In this document: positions 1 to 4,210 of the stretch, one piece after another
How the letters are laid out: the number at the start of each line of letters is the position of its first letter
Numbering within the stretch: position 1 is the stretch's first letter
Origin: an uncultured Clostridia bacterium
GTDB taxonomy: Bacteria > Bacillota > Clostridia > Oscillospirales > Acutalibacteraceae
Assembly (NCBI GenBank): GCA_947565265.1
Contig: CANOFK010000099.1
Span: 1 to 5,404, forward strand
Length of the DNA stretch: 5,404 nucleotides
Reading direction: 5' to 3'
Position numbers and translations under genes: made by a program
Notes under the pieces: generated by a model
What the model was told of the DNA's origin: nothing
The model's input: the letters and a program-made list of their open reading frames with translations, nothing else
Databases searched by the model: none

Positions 1-218
1 GTGGGCGATAACACCAGCGAGCCCTTCTTCGGCGCGCTGCTTTCCGCCGGCTCCACCGGCGCCGCCGCAAAGGGTGACGCCGCCGCGGGCGCCGGCGCGC
101 CACCGGCCTCCACCCGCCGTTCCAGTTTCAGGCTAATGCCCTCCTGGGATAACTCCAGTGTGGTCAGCCCGGTTTCCTTCATCAGCCTGGCCAGGTTTTC
201 TATCGATTTAACGTCCAT
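1..218 (-). CDS. accB: Biotin carboxyl carrier protein of acetyl-CoA carboxylase (N-terminal part; runs off the left edge)
   Basis: The first 72 residues are visible. They begin MDVKSIENLARLMKETGL, followed by a short segment (LELSQEGISLKLERR), the usual N-terminal pattern of bacterial BCCP. Residues 36-62 form a flexible Ala/Pro-rich linker, and the sequence ends at KKGSLVLSP, where the biotinyl domain normally starts (family pattern V-x-SP-MVGTFY). The biotinylated lysine motif (MKM) would lie outside the window. In this family the protein carries biotin between the biotin carboxylase and carboxyltransferase subunits to make malonyl-CoA for fatty-acid synthesis. The ATG start is supported by AAGGAG nine bases upstream (228-233 on the complement) and by the family N-terminus. 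It follows fabF on the same strand, the order seen in clostridial fab clusters. The 236-bp gap from fabF is larger than expected for a tight operon. Confidence 0.9.
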   Translation of the reverse strand, partial: MDVKSIENLARLMKETGLTTLELSQEGISLKLERRVEAGGAPAPAAASPFAAAPVEPAESSAPKKGSLVLSP

Positions 219-454
219 TGGGGATCGCTCCTTCCTTCTGGTAAGCCGTCAGCAAACTTCCTTCCTGTATTCCCAATCGCTGTCAGGGGGATTGGCCCCG
301 GTTCCGCCTTTTTCCGGTACCGCCCTATGCAGGGTCCGGCGGCGCGCGCCGCTTACTGGGCAGGCAAACCCGCCCATCTCAAAGGCCCACAGAGGCCCAC
401 AGGCAGCGCCCGTTCCAACCGCCCCCGCCATGCCGCAATCCTAATAGCCCCCTG
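219..454. other. Gene-free gap between fabF and accB
   Basis: No convincing gene is seen in these 236 bp. A 60-codon minus-strand reading frame at 249-431 resembles no family I know and lacks a convincing ribosome binding site. The gap contains the accB ribosome binding site, a perfect 14-bp palindrome of alternating G/C (339-352) and a perfect 10-bp tandem duplication AGGCCCACAG (383-402). The palindrome has no following T run on either strand, so it does not look like an intrinsic terminator. I found no clear promoter for accB, so read-through from fabF is the simplest assumption. Confidence 0.6.
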
Positions 455-1690
455 TCATTCGGCCGGGCGGAAGGCCAAATAGGCATTATGCCCGCCAAAC
501 CCCAGCGAGGCCGAAAGCGCCAGCGAAAGCTTTGCTTTCCGCGCCACATTGGGCACATAGTCCAGGTCGCAGTCCGGGTCCGGCTCCTTATAGCCGATGG
601 TCGGGGGCACAACCCCCTCCCGCAGGGCCATTATGCAGGCAATGGCCTCCACAGCCCCTGCCGCGCCCAGCATATGCCCGGTCATAGACTTGGTAGAACT
701 GACCATACAGGCCCTGGCCGCGTCCTCGCCCAGCCCCAGCTTGATGGCCTTGGTTTCGCAGGCGTCATTCAGCGGCGTGCTGGTGCCGTGGGCGTTGATG
801 TACAGTTGATGGGGGTCCTCGCAGCCGCCGGCCTCGTCGTAGGCCAGTTTCAGGGCCCTGGCCCCGCCCTTGCCCGCCGGGTCGGGGGCCGTAATGTGGT
901 GGGCGTCGCAGGTAGCGCCATAGCCGCATATCTCGCCGTAGATAACCGCCCCCCTGGCCTTGGCGTGCCCGTACTCCTCCAGCACCAGCGCGCCCGCGCC
1001 CTCGCCCATTACAAAGCCGCCCCGCCGGGCGTCAAAGGGCACGCAGGCCGCGGCCGGGTCCTCGCTGGTAGAAAGGGCCTTCATGTTGGAAAAACCCGCC
1101 AGCCCCAAGGGCACAATAGCCGCCTCGGCGCCCCCGGCCAGGGCCGCGGACAGGTACCCGTGCTTAATGGCCCGGTAGGCCTCGCCGATGGCGTTGTTCC
1201 CGGTGGCGCAGGCCGTTACCGAGGCAACCGCCGTACCCTGAAAGCCATATTTAATGGCGATCAGCCCCCCCGCCATGTTGATAATCAGCGCCGGGATAAA
1301 GAAGGGGGACACCCGCCGGGGCCCCTTGTCCAGCAAAGCCTTCTGCTGGTCCTCAAAGGTGCCAATGCCCCCAATGCCGGAGCCGAAATACACGCCGACC
1401 TCCTCCGGCGGCAGGGTACCCCGGATGCCGCTCTGCTCCACAGCCTGGGCGGCCGCGCCCATCGCGTATTGGCAAAAGGGGTCGAACTTCCGCAGCTCGG
1501 CCTTGTCCATGTACAGGGCCGGGTCAAAGCCCTTGACCTCGGCGGCCACCTTCACCTTAAAGGCGGCCGTGTCAAACTTGGTAATCGGCCCTATCCCGCA
1601 TTCCCCGGCTAAAAGGCTCTGCCAAAAGCTTTCCAAGTCGTTACCGACCGGCGTCACAGCGCCCATACCGGTAATAGCCACACGGTTCAA
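455..1690 (-). CDS. fabF: 3-oxoacyl-ACP synthase II (beta-ketoacyl-ACP synthase, KAS II)
   Basis: Full-length 411-residue condensing enzyme of type II fatty-acid synthesis, matching the usual FabF length. It joins malonyl-ACP to a growing acyl-ACP with release of CO2, in the cytoplasm. The catalytic triad is intact: Cys161 in VTACATGNNAIGEAYR, His301 in NAHGTSTPLND and His339 in STKSMTGHMLGAAG, with the conserved Lys334 in the last motif. The thiolase-fold landmark GGFVMGEGAGALVLEE lies at 224-239 and the C-terminal glycine-rich loop LGFGGHN at 396-402. The start is TTG. A TGA stop lies directly before it in frame, and the resulting N-terminus MNRVAITGMGAVTPVG matches the family, so this start is secure. 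AAAGGA lies about nine bases upstream. An ATG ten bases upstream (1698-1700) is in another frame. A promoter in the 184-bp gap after fabG could drive this gene and accB. Confidence 0.97.
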   Translation of the reverse strand: MNRVAITGMGAVTPVGNDLESFWQSLLAGECGIGPITKFDTAAFKVKVAAEVKGFDPALYMDKAELRKFDPFCQYAMGAAAQAVEQSGIRGTLPPEEVGVYFGSGIGGIGTFEDQQKALLDKGPRRVSPFFIPALIINMAGGLIAIKYGFQGTAVASVTACATGNNAIGEAYRAIKHGYLSAALAGGAEAAIVPLGLAGFSNMKALSTSEDPAAACVPFDARRGGFVMGEGAGALVLEEYGHAKARGAVIYGEICGYGATCDAHHITAPDPAGKGGARALKLAYDEAGGCEDPHQLYINAHGTSTPLNDACETKAIKLGLGEDAARACMVSSTKSMTGHMLGAAGAVEAIACIMALREGVVPPTIGYKEPDPDCDLDYVPNVARKAKLSLALSASLGFGGHNAYLAFRPAE

Positions 1691-1706
1691 TCAAACTCAT
1701 CCTTTC

Positions 1707-1728
1707 CCGGCCGTCCCACAGGGGCCGG
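1707..1728 (-). other. Inverted repeat in the fabF leader
   Basis: CCGGCC and GGCCGG arms (1707-1712 and 1723-1728) can form a GC-rich stem with a 10-base loop whose CC/GG bases may extend it. It lies between the predicted transcription start (about 1729) and the fabF ribosome binding site, so the mRNA would begin almost directly with this hairpin. A role in stabilising the 5' end or tuning translation is inference only. There is no T run, so it is not a terminator. Confidence 0.5.
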
Positions 1729-1735
1729 CCACCAT

Positions 1736-1764
1736 ATTTTACCCTATTTCTCAAAAGATTTCAA
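1736..1764 (-). promoter_or_regulatory. Predicted housekeeping-sigma promoter for fabF
   Basis: On the minus strand, TTGAAA (1759-1764) and TAAAAT (1736-1741) are separated by exactly 17 bp (1742-1758). Each hexamer matches five of six bases of the vegetative consensus. The sequence just upstream is AT-rich and includes the small palindrome GAAAT-T-ATTTC at 1785-1795. Transcription would start near 1729 and give a leader of about 39 nt to the fabF TTG codon. This suggests fabF, and perhaps accB, can be expressed independently of fabG. I see no recognisable FapR operator, nor a FabT-type site I would defend. Confidence 0.7.
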
Positions 1765-1846
1765 TACCACAGCAACTGGTTTTCGAAATTATTTCATCAT
1801 TTCCCCAAAATCCAAAGCCCCAACAAGCCCCCCAAAAGTTCCTTTA

Positions 1847-1870
1847 GCGGGGTACGGGCCAGCGCCCCGC
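1847..1870 (-). other. Weak inverted repeat just after fabG
   Basis: GCGGGG (1847-1852) and CCCCGC (1865-1870) form a 6-bp stem with a 12-base loop, starting four bases after the fabG stop on the minus strand. The transcript after the stem reads TAAAGGAACTTTT, so the T run is late and interrupted. It could be a weak terminator or processing site ending a fabG transcript before the fabF promoter, but the evidence is thin. Confidence 0.25.
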
Positions 1871-1874
1871 GGCC

Positions 1875-2612
1875 TTACGTAGCCAGCCCCCCGTCCACCC
1901 GCAGGGTTTCGCCGGTAATATAGTCAGACTCCGGCGAAGCCAGGAACAGCGCCGCGTTGGCCACGTCCTCCGGGGAGCCCATTTTCCGCATGGGCACCTG
2001 TACCAGCAGGGGGTTATCGTCCTTAATATCCTTGGTCATGTCCGTAGCAATAAAGCCCGGGGCAATGCAGTTGCAGCACACGCCGCGGCTGCCCAGCTCC
2101 TTGGCAATCGACTTGGACATACCAATCAGCCCGGCCTTCGAGGCGGCATAGTTCACCTGCCCGGCGTTGCCCACCAGCCCGGCAATGGAGCTGATGTTGA
2201 TGATCTTCCCCGCGCGCTTGCGCATAAAATCCCGGTAGCAGGCCCTGGTCATATGGAAGGCGCCTTTTAGGTTGATGTCCAGCACCATGTTGTAGTCCTC
2301 GTCCTTCATGCCAACCATCAGGCCGTCCCTGGTCACACCGGCGTTGTTCACCAGAATATCCACCTTGCCCAGGTCCTTCGCCACAGCGGCTACGGTTTCG
2401 TTGCAGGTGTTTTCGTCCCGCACATCGCAATAGTATATCTTTGCCCGGCGGCCCAGCGCCTCTATCTCCCGGCAGGTTTCTTCGGCCGGCTCCTGGGGCC
2501 CTACGTATACAATGGCAATGTCCGCCCCGTTTTCCGCCAGTTTCAGCGCAATGGCCTTGCCCAGCCCCTGCGATCCACCTGTCACCAACGCAATCTTCCC
2601 TGCTAATTTCAT
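1875..2612 (-). CDS. fabG: 3-oxoacyl-ACP reductase
   Basis: Complete 245-residue classical short-chain dehydrogenase, the standard FabG length. It reduces 3-oxoacyl-ACP to 3-hydroxyacyl-ACP in the elongation cycle and is normally a cytoplasmic tetramer. Visible landmarks are the cofactor loop TGGSQGLG at 11-18, Asp63 in CDV, NNAG at 89-92, and the catalytic tetrad Asn114 (INLKG), Ser142 (NISS), Tyr155 and Lys159 (YAASK). The FabG-typical PGFIATDMT lies at 185-193 and the C-terminus has ITGETLRVDGG. Position 15 is Gln where many FabG proteins have Arg (GxSRGIG), a residue often tied to NADPH binding, so cofactor preference cannot be assigned from sequence alone. The ATG start has a perfect AAGGAGG ten bases upstream (2623-2629). 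It is the first gene on this strand and faces away from the cyclophilin gene. FabH, ACP, FabK and FabD, often just upstream in clostridia, are absent here. Confidence 0.96.
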   Translation of the reverse strand: MKLAGKIALVTGGSQGLGKAIALKLAENGADIAIVYVGPQEPAEETCREIEALGRRAKIYYCDVRDENTCNETVAAVAKDLGKVDILVNNAGVTRDGLMVGMKDEDYNMVLDINLKGAFHMTRACYRDFMRKRAGKIINISSIAGLVGNAGQVNYAASKAGLIGMSKSIAKELGSRGVCCNCIAPGFIATDMTKDIKDDNPLLVQVPMRKMGSPEDVANAALFLASPESDYITGETLRVDGGLAT

Positions 2613-2649
2613 GATGCTTTGTCCTCCTTATATTCGGCCGCCTTAGGTC

Positions 2650-2730
2650 GCCTCCGGCGGCTGACTTCACCTTTGGTGAAGTCGAAGGGACTTTTTGAAA
2701 AAAGTCCCTTGACAATCTTCAAAAACTTTT
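2650..2730 (-). repeat. Structured intergenic element, copy 1 (fabG side)
   Basis: Read on the minus strand this is a 20-base flank starting AAAAGTTTTTGAAGATT (2711-2730), a hairpin with perfect 12-bp arms AAGGGACTTTTT / AAAAAGTCCCTT around a TC loop (2685-2710), a second perfect 9-bp hairpin (2663-2683), and GCCGCCGGAGGC (2650-2661). The flank, first hairpin and GC-rich end all recur in copy 2. The main hairpin has no trailing T run, so it is not a normal terminator. It lies 72 bp from the fabG start with no evident promoter between, so it is probably in the fabG leader RNA. The family is unnamed to me; it resembles the dispersed REP-like elements of bacterial intergenic DNA. Confidence 0.75.
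2663..2683 (-). repeat. Extra 9-bp hairpin inside element copy 1
   Basis: GACTTCACC (2663-2671) and GGTGAAGTC (2675-2683) are perfectly complementary around a TTT/AAA loop. In copy 2 only two bases separate the main hairpin from GCCGCCGGAGGC, so this hairpin is present only in copy 1. Either it was inserted here or it was lost from copy 2. Confidence 0.7.
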
Positions 2731-2740
2731 ATGCGCGCCC

Positions 2741-2889
2741 GCCGTCAGCCCCCGGTCAACCCCAGGCCCTGCAACCGGCGAAAGCGCCTGTCTACTTTTT
2801 CTTTTTTATTTGCGCCCCGCCGTTTAGCCCCCGGTCAATCCCAGGCCTCACAACCGGCGAAAGCGCCCGCCTACTTTTTCTTTTTGATT
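2741..2889. repeat. Tandem duplication with a 79-bp period
   Basis: Copy A (2741-2810) and copy B (2819-2889) share GCCGT, AGCCCCCGGTCAA, CCAGGCC, CAACCGGCGAAAGCGCC and CTACTTTTTCTTTTT. By hand alignment about 62 of 71 columns match, with one single-base gap. Each copy has conserved CCGGT...ACCGG arms 17 bases apart and a small GGCG-AAAG-CGCC hairpin, and ends in a pyrimidine tract. Neither copy encodes a plausible peptide. The array directly abuts the flank of structured element copy 1, so the two may belong to one larger mosaic repeat. Confidence 0.85.
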
Positions 2890-3085
2890 TGACAAGCGAT
2901 CTGAAAAGCGCCCCTTTTTAACGGCGATGGGCCATATGCGCAGGCCCTCTTGCGGGGCGTCAGGCGCTACAGCCGTCCAAGCGAACCGATACCTCTGCGG
3001 GTGCCGTCAAAAAAATGATGCAGGCAACCCCTACCCGCCGGTCGGACAAACAGCTTTTCCCATATAGGCCGGCAGTGAACGGCTC

Positions 3086-3162
3086 AAAAGTTCTGGGAGA
3101 TTCTTAAGAACCTTCTTTCAAGAAGGTTCTTAAGCCGCCGGAGGCCAACCGCCGGAGGCCAA
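3086..3162 (+). repeat. Structured intergenic element, copy 2 (cyclophilin side)
   Basis: Same order as copy 1 but on the plus strand: a flank starting AAAAGTTCTGGGAGATT (3086-3105), a hairpin with arms AAGAACCTTCTT / AAGAAGGTTCTT around a TC loop (3106-3131; the stem extends to 15 bp at 3103-3134), then GCCGCCGGAGGC (3134-3145). It aligns to copy 1 without gaps across flank and hairpin: 15 of 20 flank bases match. All eight hairpin differences fall in four compensated base pairs. It ends in a perfect 14-bp tandem repeat. The predicted cyclophilin promoter lies just downstream, so here the element would sit outside that transcript. Confidence 0.75.
3135..3162 (+). repeat. Perfect tandem repeat of CCGCCGGAGGCCAA (two units)
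   Basis: Two identical 14-bp units lie head to tail (3135-3148 and 3149-3162), directly before an AAAAGAAAAAGC tract and the cyclophilin promoter. The core GCCGCCGGAGGC also occurs once in element copy 1, so this is a local duplication of the end module of that element. Confidence 0.85.
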
Positions 3163-3172
3163 AAGAAAAAGC

Positions 3173-3201
3173 TTGCATAATCAGGCGTATTGCGATAAAA
3201 T
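3173..3201 (+). promoter_or_regulatory. Predicted promoter for the cyclophilin gene
   Basis: TTGCAT (3173-3178) and TAAAAT (3196-3201) are spaced by 17 bp. The -10 box matches five of six consensus bases; the -35 box is weak, with only TTG conserved. Transcription would start near 3208, just ahead of the AGGAGG ribosome binding site at 3220-3225. No operator is evident. Confidence 0.55.
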
Positions 3202-3233
3202 AGTAGCAAAACGGAAAACAGGAGGACGCTGAT

Positions 3234-4094
3234 TTGAAACGTATACTAAGTGCCATACTGTGCCTGGCGATGCTCACGGGCCTGGCCGCCTGTGGGCAAA
3301 AAGGGGCCAATGCCTCGCCGGTAGACCACCTTCTGGGCAACACCGGGGAACTGCTCCCCGCCGCGGAGTTAAAGCCCCAGCAAAACAACGAAAGCCTGGG
3401 CTGGCAGTTGGAGCCCCCCCAGGCCGGCGAGGAGATCGCCGTCATCACCATGCAGACCGGGGAAACCATCCAGATCCGCTTTTTCCCGGACGAGGCCCCC
3501 AAAGCCGTGTACAACTTCAAGCTCCACGCCATCAACGGCTACTATAACGGCCTCACCTTCCACCGGGTGATGGAAAACTTCATGATCCAGGGCGGCAGCC
3601 CGGACGGCACCGGCACAGACGGCGAAAGCGTGTGGGGCGAGAACTTCGAGGACGAGTTTGCCGAAAACCTCATCAATATCGACGGCGCCCTCTCCATGGC
3701 CAACGCGGGCCCCAACACCAACGGCAGCCAGTTCTTCATCAACTGCACCAACACCCCCGCCACCAGCGAGAACTGGGACTACTACAACCAGGGTTTCGAG
3801 GCATACAAGGAAAGCCCCGAAGAATTCACCGCCTACTACGGCAAGTGGCTGGATATGGACAAGGTCAACAAACAGAAAAACCAGTACCAAACCCTCTACA
3901 ACACCCACGGCGGCAACTGCCACCTGGATGGCGCCTACTCCACCGACGGCACCGGCCACACGGTGTTCGGCCAGGTCTTTGCGGGTATGGACAACGTGTA
4001 CAAGCTTTCCCAGGCCGAAATCGACCCCAGCAACAATAAGCCCCTGGAGGACATGGTCATCGAGAAGATCGAGATCGTGGCGTACGCCCCCTGA
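3234..4094 (+). CDS. Cyclophilin-type peptidyl-prolyl cis-trans isomerase, secreted lipoprotein
   Basis: A 286-residue protein. Residues 1-20 are a lipoprotein signal peptide with lipobox LAAC and lipidated Cys20, so it should be anchored on the outer face of the cytoplasmic membrane. Residues 21-66 are a linker. The cyclophilin domain runs from about 67 to 284, with [13 protein letters not shown] (109-121), [12 protein letters not shown] (130-141) and [18 protein letters not shown] (153-170). By alignment with human CypA, catalytic Arg55, Phe60, Gln63, Gln111 and Phe113 correspond to Arg111, Phe116, Gln119, Gln166 and Phe168. The Trp121 position is probably His230, which would predict weak cyclosporin binding. 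About 60 residues (roughly 171-229), rich in Tyr, Asn and Trp, are inserted before HLDGAY. The likely role is folding of exported proteins. The TTG start has AGGAGG eight bases upstream and gives a proper signal peptide. It converges with icd. Confidence 0.93.
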   Translation: MKRILSAILCLAMLTGLAACGQKGANASPVDHLLGNTGELLPAAELKPQQNNESLGWQLEPPQAGEEIAVITMQTGETIQIRFFPDEAPKAVYNFKLHAINGYYNGLTFHRVMENFMIQGGSPDGTGTDGESVWGENFEDEFAENLINIDGALSMANAGPNTNGSQFFINCTNTPATSENWDYYNQGFEAYKESPEEFTAYYGKWLDMDKVNKQKNQYQTLYNTHGGNCHLDGAYSTDGTGHTVFGQVFAGMDNVYKLSQAEIDPSNNKPLEDMVIEKIEIVAYAP

Positions 4095-4132
4095 GGCTGC
4101 CCCGCCGGTCAAAACACCCCCTACTATAAAAC

Positions 4133-4161
4133 AAAGGGCCTGCCGCTATGGCAGGCCCTTT
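4133..4161. terminator. Intrinsic terminator between convergent genes, probably bidirectional
   Basis: AAAGGGCCTGCC (4133-4144) and GGCAGGCCCTTT (4150-4161) form a perfect 12-bp stem with a 5-base loop. On the minus strand the stem is followed by a T-rich tail (its closing TTT then GTTTTATAG), a good terminator for icd, whose stop lies 49 bp upstream of it. On the plus strand the stem follows the cyclophilin stop by 38 bp but ends in only three Ts, so termination in that direction may be less efficient. Confidence 0.85.
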
Positions 4162-4210
4162 CCGTTCGTGCGTCGTGCATACAATGTGGTCAGCCGGCGT
4201 CCCCGCTGCC

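Larger units (their letters stand above)
2613..3233. other. 621-bp divergent intergenic region rich in repeats
   Basis: No gene is supported here. Reading frames at 2619-2921 (plus) and 3104-3535 (minus) have low-complexity or shadow-like products; the second mostly runs antisense to the cyclophilin gene. From left to right the region holds the fabG ribosome binding site, a structured repeat element in minus orientation (2650-2730), a 79-bp-period tandem duplication (about 2741-2889), an unremarkable stretch (2890-3085), a second copy of the structured element in plus orientation (3086-3162) and the cyclophilin promoter. No convincing fabG promoter was found between the minus-oriented element and fabG, so the fabG transcript probably starts further right and carries the repeats in its leader. 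I see no tRNA or recognisable riboswitch in 2890-3085. Confidence 0.75.

Noticed and set aside
249..431. 60-codon minus-strand frame between fabF and accB
   Set aside because: There is no good ribosome binding site, no recognisable motif, and the composition fits chance in GC-rich DNA.
488..1612. 374-codon plus-strand open frame
   Set aside because: It lies wholly antisense to fabF, whose catalytic motifs are intact. Its product is Arg/Gly/Pro-rich with no family resemblance, a GC-rich shadow frame.
1780..1795. AT-rich palindrome near the fabF promoter considered as a FabT or FapR operator
   Set aside because: The 5-bp arms around one base do not match the FapR 17-bp palindrome or the FabT TTTGA..TCAAA pattern well enough to call.
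2685..2710. Hairpin considered as an intrinsic terminator
   Set aside because: The stem is perfect, but neither strand has a T run after it; the Ts and As are inside the arms. The compensated changes in the second copy fit a repeat element better.
2754..2838. TTGACC in each 79-bp unit (minus strand) considered as a -35 box for fabG
   Set aside because: The nearest AT-rich -10-like bases are 20-21 bp away rather than 17, and they do not match TATAAT well.
2741..2889. Two-unit repeat considered as a CRISPR array
   Set aside because: The units are about 70 bp, nearly contiguous, and diverged, with no spacer of regular length and no cas genes nearby.
2619..2921. 100-codon plus-strand open frame in the intergenic region
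   Set aside because: It begins over the fabG ribosome binding site and runs through the hairpins and tandem repeats. The product is low complexity with no ribosome binding site.
3369..4112. 247-codon minus-strand open frame
   Set aside because: It is antisense to the cyclophilin gene. The Val/Gly-rich product mirrors the codon use of the real gene.
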